DNA of 64,000 nucleotides. It comes from F22 sp963678855 (GTDB lineage Bacteria; Bacteroidota; Bacteroidia; Bacteroidales; Bacteroidaceae). This document shows positions 35,610 through 42,464 of the stretch, piece after piece. Made by a program: the position numbers and the translations under genes. Position 1 is the first letter of the stretch. Every line of letters begins with the position of its first letter. The stretch spans positions 1,984,001 through 2,048,000 of the forward strand of contig OY787448.1 of NCBI GenBank assembly GCA_963678855.1, given 5' to 3'. The notes under the pieces are model-generated. The model was not told the origin of the DNA. It ran no database searches and saw only the letters and a list, made by a program, of their open reading frames with translations.

Positions 35610-36908
35610 TTACTGATTGATAAATCCTAGTTTATTTACGCGACCGTTCCAAACTTGTTCTGGAGCACTTCCACTTTCAGGTGCTATTAGCCAAATTCTT
35701 TGGTCAGCATCGATAGCCATAGCTGCACCATCAGCATGTTGCATGTCACTTGGTAGAAGGACCAAATCATTAGATTCTTCCCAAGTAAGGCTTTCTTTAG
35801 ATTCATAAATTGTACTAAGATCCGTAGGAAGCGTGTAGAACATGTCATCTTGTTGGAATACATATGGACGGCTACCCAAATCAGGAAGTTGAGCAGATGT
35901 CATACTAGAGTAAAGCTCGCTCCATTGAAGACCATCAAGTGTAAACCATGCGTTTGTTCTATCACCTTCTGGTGATGGAGCCCCTATGCAGATAGCACGG
36001 TTTTCATCGTCTGTGGTTTTATATTCAAAACCGTTGATATTTGTTCTTGGGAATTGATCGTGAGCAACTTCTCCAACGTGAATGGAGAAATCATCTGTTA
36101 GAGTTGCCCAATTCTTCGTGCCTAACGGACCTTCCACAAGAATCAACATCTTGTTATCCAAAACAGTGATTAAGTTTGTTATGACGTATGGGATGGCTAC
36201 GTCTTGTTTGGTCCAAGTTTGACCATCTGTTGAAGTCATAAGAATACCATCTTGCCCAACTGACCACAAAGAGTTGCCAAAAGTACGTATACTTGTGTAT
36301 TTGGGTGTAGTAGGCCATGTCGCTGTACTAGATACCCACGATTTTCCATCAGTGGTTGTGAAGTAGTGACCTGCAGCATCATAAACGTGCATTGTGCCGT
36401 TCAGCCATGTCGCTTGAACTGGGGCAGTCAATGTACCGCTGCTGAAATCGGTTGTGATAAGATTCCAATGAAGTGAGTCTGGCTTTTGTTGGTGAACACG
36501 AACCTCTACATCATACTCTACAATGCGATTTCCACTTGCAGGTGATAGTACTTGAAGCGTATAAGGTGTGGTCATTGTTTGTGAAAGGTCAACTGAATCA
36601 GCAAGTGAGATTGTCATATCTCCATGCCCTAGGTATCCAGTTGCATTGACAGTCATCAAAATTTTATCGATAGAGTCTTGACTCCCGAAAGAAAGAGAGT
36701 CGATATTGAATATCTTTTTGTTGACTTGATCTATAGTAAAAGTTTTCTTCTGGTCTACAGCGTCTAGTTTGACAGTGTCGATAGAAAAACTTGTAATCGC
36801 TGCGATGTCCGCATACGTTGTGCTATTGTCTGAGTCGCTCAAACAACTGCCTAGTGTGATAGCTGCAAGAGATAAACTTGCTAGCCCAAATACAGATTTA
36901 TAATTCAT
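35610..36908 (-). CDS. DUF6242-type surface or periplasmic lipoprotein with BNR-like repeats
   Basis: 432 residues. The lipobox is LGSC (Cys22), followed by LSDSDNS, an acidic sorting-type stretch. Residues about 35-150 form a beta-rich domain ending in EYDVEVRVHQ; about 150-432 contain repeats of a propeller kind (YFTTTDGKSW, ILMTSTDGQTW, AWFTLDGLQW) like BNR/Asp-box units. The family occurs in Bacteroidales beside uppS-bamA, and the 11-bp gap suggests cotranscription and an envelope role, but no function is known. Confidence 0.75.
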   Translation of the reverse strand: MNYKSVFGLASLSLAAITLGSCLSDSDNSTTYADIAAITSFSIDTVKLDAVDQKKTFTIDQVNKKIFNIDSLSFGSQDSIDKILMTVNATGYLGHGDMTISLADSVDLSQTMTTPYTLQVLSPASGNRIVEYDVEVRVHQQKPDSLHWNLITTDFSSGTLTAPVQATWLNGTMHVYDAAGHYFTTTDGKSWVSSTATWPTTPKYTSIRTFGNSLWSVGQDGILMTSTDGQTWTKQDVAIPYVITNLITVLDNKMLILVEGPLGTKNWATLTDDFSIHVGEVAHDQFPRTNINGFEYKTTDDENRAICIGAPSPEGDRTNAWFTLDGLQWSELYSSMTSAQLPDLGSRPYVFQQDDMFYTLPTDLSTIYESKESLTWEESNDLVLLPSDMQHADGAAMAIDADQRIWLIAPESGSAPEQVWNGRVNKLGFINQ

Positions 36909-36975
36909 TGGTCTTTTTCGTTATAACTTCAAGATGCAAAAATAAAAAGATTTTTAGCGCACGGAAACTCTCACC

Positions 36976-38022
36976 CTATTTATTATAGTAATTTATAGGA
37001 TTTTGCAGGGTAAACCATGTTTTTTGTGCCCATTTGGTGACAAATTGGGGCAGAGAACGTGAAATTGTAGCAGGAGGAATTCCTTGTCCGAGTACAGCGT
37101 CGCTCTGCTCAATAATGATTTCGTCCCATAAGCCGGCGTCAATAAATGCTTGGTGTATAGTTGGTCCACCTTCTACTAAAACTGACTGGATACCATCGGA
37201 GTGCATTTGACTCACTGCTTCCGAAATACTATGTGTACACAGTATACGAGCTGGATGATCTCCTTGGAATAATGGGAGCTTTGACAATGACTCTAATTTG
37301 TCGCTTTTAGACAATACATAGCGCTGAGGTTGTGGTCCGGTCCAGTACCGAGATAAGAGACTAGGGTAGTCCATTTCGACGGTATGCCTACCTACTAAGA
37401 TCGCTTGGTGCTGCGTACGACGCTTATGTGTAAAAATACTGGTGCGACTAGAAGACAATTTTGCGGCTGGCACCTCAGCTGGTGTCGCATTGCCTGATTC
37501 TACTTCAGGACGTAGTTGATCTACAAAACCATCAGCAGAGACAGCCCATTTAAGCGTGATGTAAGGGCGTTTGAGCAGATGATACGTCACAAATCGTTGG
37601 ATGATATGACGACATTTTTCCTGAAGCACTCCTACAACAACTTCTCGTCCTGCATCGCGGAGCATTTGTATGCCGCGACCACTGACTTGCTCGAATGGGT
37701 CTAAGCAACCGACTACTATTCTTGGTATGCCTATGTCGATAATCAACTGAGCACAAGGTGGGGTCTTGCCATAATGTGAACATGGTTCCAAAGTGACGTA
37801 AATCGTACTCTCTTTGAGCAGTCTTTTATTTTTGACGGATCGAATCGCATGCACTTCTGCATGTGGCTCGCCTGCTCGTATGTGGTATCCTTCGCCTATG
37901 ATTTTTCCTTTGTGAACGACGACGGCACCTACCATTGGGTTGGGAGCTGCGGTAAGTTGCCCATGGTAAGCAAGCTGTATGGCTCGATGCATGTACCAAT
38001 CGTCTGTATGATTTATATTCAT
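36976..38022 (-). CDS. ribD: Bifunctional riboflavin biosynthesis deaminase/reductase RibD
   Basis: 348 residues from ATG 38022 (MNINHTDDWYMHRAI); the longer frame to 38049 is less likely. The deaminase half (about 8-150) has the zinc motifs HAEVHAIR and EPCSHYGKTPPCAQ; the reductase half follows (ITLKWAVSADGFVD, ILVGRHTVEMDYPSLLSRY, LVEGGPTIHQAFIDAGLWDE). It carries out the two steps after GTP cyclohydrolase II in riboflavin synthesis. It is divergent from prmC and is the first gene of the minus-strand series running to murI. Confidence 0.95.
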   Translation of the reverse strand: MNINHTDDWYMHRAIQLAYHGQLTAAPNPMVGAVVVHKGKIIGEGYHIRAGEPHAEVHAIRSVKNKRLLKESTIYVTLEPCSHYGKTPPCAQLIIDIGIPRIVVGCLDPFEQVSGRGIQMLRDAGREVVVGVLQEKCRHIIQRFVTYHLLKRPYITLKWAVSADGFVDQLRPEVESGNATPAEVPAAKLSSSRTSIFTHKRRTQHQAILVGRHTVEMDYPSLLSRYWTGPQPQRYVLSKSDKLESLSKLPLFQGDHPARILCTHSISEAVSQMHSDGIQSVLVEGGPTIHQAFIDAGLWDEIIIEQSDAVLGQGIPPATISRSLPQFVTKWAQKTWFTLQNPINYYNK

Positions 38023-38052
38023 TGTACTATTTTGTACTTGATGCGACACTGG

Positions 38053-38083
38053 TTGCTCGTATGGTTAGAAAACTGTATCTTTG
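38053..38083 (+). promoter_or_regulatory. prmC promoter, predicted to give a leaderless mRNA
   Basis: TTG at 38053-38055, a 20-bp spacer and TATCTTTG at 38076-38083 make a consensus promoter. Only four bases separate the -7 box from the ATG at 38088, so the mRNA should start at or next to the start codon. Confidence 0.75.
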
Positions 38084-38087
38084 CGGC

Positions 38088-38951
38088 ATGAAAGATATCA
38101 AAACCCTTATTCGGCAAACTTTATCTCCGTATTATTCAGCTTCGGATGTGCGTGCTATAGAGCGTGCTATCTGTACTGAAGCTTTAGAGGTCTCTGTCGC
38201 AGATTATTATTGCGACAAATATACTAAACTTTCGGCAGAAAAGCAGGCTCTTTTGCAGGAAATACTGGAAAGACTGGCACGTAAAGAGCCCTTACAGTAT
38301 GTTTTGGGAACAGCAGCTTTCTGTGGGTATGAGTTTAAGGTGACACCAAGTGTGCTTATTCCTCGCCCTGAAACGGCCGAATTGGTTGAAAAAGTTGTGC
38401 AAACACTCTGGGATGGTTCATCTCCCAATCCCATTGTGCTTGATGTTGGTACAGGTAGTGGATGTATTGCTATCTCTGTGGCAAAACAGGTGCCTCAAAG
38501 TGAGGTGTATGCATGGGATATTTCTGAAGATGCACTGCTTGTAGCTACGGAAAATGCAAAGAGTTTAGGCGCTAACGTACAGTTTTCACACCAAGATATG
38601 CTTAATCCCAATGAGGGCTTACTTAATGATTTACAGGGGAAGGTTGATGTCTTAGTGAGCAATCCGCCTTATGTTAGAGAGTTGGAAAGTAAAACGATGA
38701 CTACTCAAGTGCTAGAACATGAACCACATACAGCTCTTTTTGTTCCAGATGATGATGCCCTGTGGTGCTATAAATCGCTTGCTGATCTAGGACAAAGAAT
38801 CTTGAAGTCGGAAGGCTGGGTGATGGTTGAGATTAACCAATACCTTAGTCAAGAAACTCAGCAAGTCTTTCTAGATGCTGGATTCTATAATGTACAAGGT
38901 TTTAAAGATATTTTTGATAACGATAGAATGGTGGTTGCTCAAAAAAACTAA
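38088..38951 (+). CDS. prmC: Peptide chain release factor N5-glutamine methyltransferase
   Basis: 287 residues from ATG 38088; an in-frame extension to 38022 lies upstream of the promoter and is rejected. The N-terminal helical domain ends in KEPLQYVLGTAAFCGYEFKV and PRPETAELV; the Rossmann part has motif I LDVGTGSGCIAIS and the catalytic NPPY in VSNPPYVREL. It methylates the GGQ glutamine of release factors RF1 and RF2. recX follows after 38 bp, probably in the same transcript. Confidence 0.95.
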   Translation: MKDIKTLIRQTLSPYYSASDVRAIERAICTEALEVSVADYYCDKYTKLSAEKQALLQEILERLARKEPLQYVLGTAAFCGYEFKVTPSVLIPRPETAELVEKVVQTLWDGSSPNPIVLDVGTGSGCIAISVAKQVPQSEVYAWDISEDALLVATENAKSLGANVQFSHQDMLNPNEGLLNDLQGKVDVLVSNPPYVRELESKTMTTQVLEHEPHTALFVPDDDALWCYKSLADLGQRILKSEGWVMVEINQYLSQETQQVFLDAGFYNVQGFKDIFDNDRMVVAQKN

Positions 38952-38989
38952 TTGCATAGTAAAACAAAAAACGAACAAGATTGAGTATA

Positions 38990-39469
38990 ATGGCAAGAGG
39001 ACAGATCAAAAAAATAACAAAAGAAGAAGTGTTAGATAAAGCAATGAACTACTGTGGACGTGCTGAGCACTGCTTAAGTGAAGTGCAGTCCAAATTATAC
39101 CAATGGGGGGCTCAAGAAGAGGATGTCGATGACGTGCTAAAAGAGCTTGTGGATCAGCGTTTTGTTGATGAGGAAAGATTTACGGAAATGTATATTCGAA
39201 ATAAAATCAAATATGCTGGATGGGGACGCATCAAGGTGGCACAAAGCTTGAGGATAAAAAGAATTCCTGGTAGTGTCTACAAATCAACTTTGGAAGACTT
39301 TGATGAATCTGTGTATGAGGAAGTAGCTGACAAAGCATTCTCTTCAAAATGGAGACAGATCAAAACTAACGATTTCTACGAAAAAAAAGCTAAGCTCTTT
39401 CGTTTTGCGATGGGGCGTGGATTTGAATCGTATGTTGTGCAAGCATGGTTGGAAAAAAACAAGGACTGA
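38990..39469 (+). CDS. recX: Regulatory protein RecX
   Basis: 159 residues from ATG 38990, preferred to a TTG nine bases earlier. The RecX three-helix repeats are visible: ALEYCGRAEHCLSEVQSKL-like start, VLKELVDQRFVDEERFTEMYIRNKIKYAGWGRIKVAQSLR and the C-terminal KLFRFAMGRGFESYVVQAWL. RecX limits RecA filament activity. The gene follows prmC; recA is not in the window. Confidence 0.88.
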   Translation: MARGQIKKITKEEVLDKAMNYCGRAEHCLSEVQSKLYQWGAQEEDVDDVLKELVDQRFVDEERFTEMYIRNKIKYAGWGRIKVAQSLRIKRIPGSVYKSTLEDFDESVYEEVADKAFSSKWRQIKTNDFYEKKAKLFRFAMGRGFESYVVQAWLEKNKD

Positions 39470-39495
39470 AGCTATGCTTTAGCCCTTTTTTTTCT

Positions 39496-39503
39496 TATAT
39501 TTG
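39496..39503 (+). promoter_or_regulatory. -7 box upstream of pyrE
   Basis: TATATTTG matches TAnnTTTG and lies 29 bases before the pyrE start; no convincing -33 TTG is present. A T-rich tract (39484-39493) just upstream may serve as the end of recX transcription. Confidence 0.6.
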
Positions 39504-39532
39504 CGCAAAAATAAAACTATATTTTCAGACAG

Positions 39533-40171
39533 ATGAACAGATTAGACACAATCTTTGCAGAGAAGCTATTAAAGATTAAAGCGATAAAGTTGCAACCAGC
39601 AAATCCATTTACTTGGGCATCAGGCTGGAAATCACCGTTTTACTGTGACAACCGTAAAACGCTTTCTTATCCAGGTTTACGTAATTTCGTAAAGCTTGAG
39701 ATCAGTCGTATTATTTTGGAACAATTTGGACAGGTTGATGCCATTGCGGGTGTAGCTACTGGAGCTATCCCACAAGGGGCTTTGGTTGCTGATGCATTGA
39801 ATCTACCTTTTGTGTATGTACGTGCTACTCCTAAGAGCCATGGTTTAGAGAACCTTATTGAAGGTGAACTTCGCCCAGGTATGAAAGTTGTTGTGATTGA
39901 GGACTTGGTATCTACTGGTGGCTCTAGCTTGAAGGCAGTAGAGGCTATCCGTCGTGATGGTTGCGATGTAATCGGTATGGTTGCTGCATTTACTTATGGA
40001 TTTGATGTTGCTGTTGAGGCTTTCAAAGAAGCTGACGTGAATCTTGTGACACTTACAAACTACGAAGCCGTTTTGGAAGTAGCACTAGGAACGGGTTACA
40101 TTGATAAGTTGGATGTGCGCACCCTAGAAGATTGGCGTAAAGACCCAGCAAACTGGGATAGCGAAGCATAA
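39533..40171 (+). CDS. pyrE: Orotate phosphoribosyltransferase
   Basis: 212 residues. It has the type I PRTase fold: FTWASGWKSPFYCDNRKTLSYP, AGVATGAIPQGALVADAL, VYVRATPKSHGLENLIEG (the catalytic loop) and the PRPP motif VVVIEDLVSTGGSS. It makes OMP from orotate and PRPP in pyrimidine synthesis. A small SRPBCC-type gene follows after 14 bp in the same transcript. Confidence 0.96.
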   Translation: MNRLDTIFAEKLLKIKAIKLQPANPFTWASGWKSPFYCDNRKTLSYPGLRNFVKLEISRIILEQFGQVDAIAGVATGAIPQGALVADALNLPFVYVRATPKSHGLENLIEGELRPGMKVVVIEDLVSTGGSSLKAVEAIRRDGCDVIGMVAAFTYGFDVAVEAFKEADVNLVTLTNYEAVLEVALGTGYIDKLDVRTLEDWRKDPANWDSEA

Positions 40172-40185
40172 TAAAAGAATAATAT

Positions 40186-40605
40186 ATGAGTGTAACTAAA
40201 TTTGAGAGCGAGATAAAACTTGTAGCTGCTCCAATAGAACGAGTATATGCCAAATTATCAGATTTGAGTAATATTGAGTCGGTTAAAGAACGTATTCCTA
40301 CTGATAAGGTAAAAGACTTGGAGTTTGATACAGATAGCTTGTCTTTCTCAGTATCGCCTGTGGGTAGTATCAAACTACGTATTATCGAGCGAGAAGAATT
40401 GAAAACAATAAAGTTTGAAACAGAAAAGTCACCTGTGCCATTTAATCTATGGATTCAATTGTTGCCAGGTACTCAAGAGGGTCAAACGCGCATGAAATTG
40501 ACAATTGGTGCTACACTAAACCCTTTTACGAAAGGTATGGTGTCTAAGCCATTGACTGATGGAGTGCACAAACTAGCTGAAGTATTGGCTAATATCCCTT
40601 ATTAA
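40186..40605 (+). CDS. SRPBCC (START-like) family protein
   Basis: 139 residues. The layout is that of small helix-grip proteins: an opening strand KFESEIKLVAAPIERVYAKLSDLSNIESV, a run of beta strands, and a long C-terminal helix KPLTDGVHKLAEVLANIPY. Such proteins bind hydrophobic ligands in a central cavity; the ligand here is unknown. The gene follows pyrE closely in what looks like the same transcript, as I recall for other Bacteroidales, but no pyrimidine role is shown. Confidence 0.75.
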   Translation: MSVTKFESEIKLVAAPIERVYAKLSDLSNIESVKERIPTDKVKDLEFDTDSLSFSVSPVGSIKLRIIEREELKTIKFETEKSPVPFNLWIQLLPGTQEGQTRMKLTIGATLNPFTKGMVSKPLTDGVHKLAEVLANIPY

Positions 40606-40629
40606 TGGGAACTAAGATCTTGTAGAGGC

Positions 40630-40659
40630 ATGGCGCTGGAGAGAAGTCTCTAGCGCCAT
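40630..40659 (+). other. Strong hairpin between the SRPBCC gene and argH
   Basis: A 13-bp stem with one G-T pair (40630-40642 with 40647-40659) and a 4-nt loop. No T-run follows on either strand, so it may be a processed or Rho-linked 3' end, or part of the argH leader. Confidence 0.5.
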
Positions 40660-40730
40660 ACTTGTACTTATACCTCTGAATAGTATTTCAGAATACATAC
40701 ATTAAGATAACCACATAAAACAAAGAACAT

Positions 40731-42065
40731 ATGAAACTTTGGGAAAAGAATGTACAGATGGCATCAGAGATTGAGCGATTTACGATAGGACGTGATCGTG
40801 AACTTGATGTATTTCTAGCTCCTTTTGATGCGCTGGGCTCTATGGCTCATATCACGATGCTGGAAAGTGTTGGTTTGCTAACAAAAGATGAATTGACTCA
40901 GCTTCTATCTGCTCTGCGAGATATCTACAAGTCTGCTCAAGGTGGCGACTTTGAGATCGAAGAGGGAATTGAAGATGTGCATTCACAAATTGAATTGCTG
41001 CTTACTCGCCGTTTGGGGGATATCGGTAAGAAAATTCATAGCGGACGTTCTCGTAACGACCAAGTGCTTGTGGACTTGAAACTGTATATTCGTAACCAGA
41101 TTCAAGAGATTGTTGAAGATGTCTATGACCTTTTCCAAGTATTACAGACGCAAAGTCAGAAGTATGCTGATGTGTTGATGCCAGGATATACGCATCTTCA
41201 AGTAGCGATGCCTTCTAGTTTCGGCTTGTGGTTTGGTGCCTATGCCGAGAGCTTGGTTGACGATTTAGGTATGCTACAAGCAGCTTATAAAGGCTGTAAC
41301 CGCAACCCACTAGGTTCTGCTGCAGGTTATGGTAACTCTTTCCCTTTAGATCGTCAATATACCACTGATCTGCTTGGTTTTGATAGCATGAACTACAATG
41401 TAGTATATGCACAAATGGGACGTGGTAAAACAGAGCGTAACGTAGCTTTTGCAATGGCTGGTATTGCAGGTACTATTAGTAAGTTGGCTTATGATGCCTG
41501 TTTGTTTAATAGCCAAAACTTCTCGTTTATCAAGTTGCCAGATGATTGTACGACTGGTTCTAGTATCATGCCGCATAAGAAGAATCCAGACGTCTTTGAG
41601 TTGACTCGTGCAAAATGTAACAAACTACAAGCACTTCCTCAACAGATTATGATGATTGCAAATAACTTACCTTCTGGATATTTCCGTGACCTTCAATTGA
41701 TCAAAGAAGTGTTCTTGCCTGCCTTTGAGGAGTTGAAAGACTGTATCTTGATGACAACTTATATTATGGATAAGGTTGAAGTAAATAAGAATATCCTTGA
41801 TACACCGTTGTACGACTCTATCTTTAGTGTGGAAGAAGTCAATCGTCTTGTACTAGAAGGTGTGCCTTTCCGCGATGCATACAAGCAAGTAGGATTGGCT
41901 ATCGAAGCAGGTGAGTTTACGCCAGATAAGAATGTGCACCATACACATAAAGGTAGTATCGGTAACTTATGTAATGACGAAGTTGATTTGTTGATGCAAA
42001 AGATGATTGAAGGCTACAACTTCTGCAAAGTCGATGAGGCGGTGAAAGCCTTATTGCAAGAATAA
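40731..42065 (+). CDS. argH: Argininosuccinate lyase
   Basis: 444 residues, fumarase/aspartase superfamily. Conserved parts: HSGRSRNDQV, PGYTHLQVAMPSSFG and the superfamily signature GSSIMPHKKNPD with the catalytic-loop Ser. It splits argininosuccinate into arginine and fumarate, the last step of arginine synthesis; argB, earlier in the pathway, is at 17.1 kb. The start at 40731 follows an AT-rich leader; no clear TAnnTTTG box was found. The DnaA-box cluster begins 26 bp after its stop. Confidence 0.96.
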   Translation: MKLWEKNVQMASEIERFTIGRDRELDVFLAPFDALGSMAHITMLESVGLLTKDELTQLLSALRDIYKSAQGGDFEIEEGIEDVHSQIELLLTRRLGDIGKKIHSGRSRNDQVLVDLKLYIRNQIQEIVEDVYDLFQVLQTQSQKYADVLMPGYTHLQVAMPSSFGLWFGAYAESLVDDLGMLQAAYKGCNRNPLGSAAGYGNSFPLDRQYTTDLLGFDSMNYNVVYAQMGRGKTERNVAFAMAGIAGTISKLAYDACLFNSQNFSFIKLPDDCTTGSSIMPHKKNPDVFELTRAKCNKLQALPQQIMMIANNLPSGYFRDLQLIKEVFLPAFEELKDCILMTTYIMDKVEVNKNILDTPLYDSIFSVEEVNRLVLEGVPFRDAYKQVGLAIEAGEFTPDKNVHHTHKGSIGNLCNDEVDLLMQKMIEGYNFCKVDEAVKALLQE

Positions 42066-42090
42066 ATGCCTGTGTGTAAAGTCTACACTC

Positions 42091-42136
42091 TGTGCATAAC
42101 TGTTCATTTCTGTGGATAACTCTAGAATTATCCACA
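42091..42136. promoter_or_regulatory. Cluster of three perfect DnaA boxes
   Basis: Three 9-mers match TTATNCACA exactly: 42091-42099 (TGTGCATAA, minus orientation), 42111-42119 (TGTGGATAA, minus) and 42128-42136 (TTATCCACA, plus). Boxes 1 and 2 start 20 bp apart, about two helical turns; boxes 2 and 3 lie within a 15-bp perfect inverted repeat with an 8-bp centre. An A-run and an AT-rich stretch follow. It is a candidate replication origin, or a DnaA-binding or titration site. Confidence 0.7.
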
Positions 42137-42162
42137 GAAATGAAAAAAAACTCCTTTTAAAT

Positions 42163-42193
42163 TTGGAGACACACCTAAAAGTCTCTATATTTG
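42163..42193 (+). promoter_or_regulatory. Promoter of the tRNA-Gly/tRNA-Leu genes
   Basis: TTG at 42163-42165, a 20-bp spacer and TATATTTG at 42186-42193, 12 bases before tRNA-Gly. Confidence 0.75.
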
Positions 42194-42205
42194 CACCCGT
42201 TAATC

Positions 42206-42278
42206 GCGAAAGTAGCTCAGTTGGTAGAGCATAACCTTGCCAAGGTTAGGGTCGCGGGTTCGAATCCCGTCTTTCGCT
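42206..42278 (+). tRNA. tRNA-Gly (GCC)
   Basis: 73 nt, acceptor stem GCGAAAG/CTTTCGC, discriminator T, anticodon GCC in the loop TTGCCAA. CCA is not encoded. Confidence 0.95.
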
Positions 42279-42285
42279 CACGCAG

Positions 42286-42316
42286 CCTGCATCATTCCAC
42301 CATGCAGGTTTTTTTA
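42286..42316 (+). terminator. Terminator between tRNA-Gly and tRNA-Leu
   Basis: A 7-bp stem CCTGCAT/ATGCAGG (42286-42292 with 42302-42308) is followed by seven Ts. It may be leaky, because no separate promoter for tRNA-Leu is evident. Confidence 0.7.
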
Positions 42317-42330
42317 GCAAAAATAAGGTT

Positions 42331-42416
42331 GCTCGAATGGTGGAATTGGTAGACACGAGGGACTTAAAATCCCTTGGCCAGAAATGGCCGTGCGGGTTCG
42401 ATTCCCGCTTCGAGTA
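42331..42416 (+). tRNA. tRNA-Leu (TAA)
   Basis: 86 nt, class II tRNA with a long variable arm (TGGCCAGAAATGGCCG), anticodon TAA, acceptor stem GCTCGAA/TTCGAGT and discriminator A. Confidence 0.95.
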
Positions 42417-42425
42417 CTGAAAATA

Positions 42426-42458
42426 AAAAAGAGGTTTGTCATTGGCAAACCTCTTTTT
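42426..42458. terminator. Bidirectional terminator between tRNA-Leu and the hybrid regulator gene
   Basis: A perfect 13-bp stem (42426-42438 with 42446-42458) is flanked by A- and T-runs, serving the tRNA transcript (+) and the regulator gene (-). Confidence 0.85.
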
Positions 42459-42464
42459 GGTTTA

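Noticed and set aside
42105..42141. Terminator of argH
   Set aside because: The inverted repeat is perfect, but the run after it is A, not T, on the coding strand; the arms are exact DnaA boxes, which explains the sequence better.
42206..42416. tRNA cluster as an integration site of a mobile element
   Set aside because: No integrase, direct repeat of a tRNA end or foreign gene block is found next to it.
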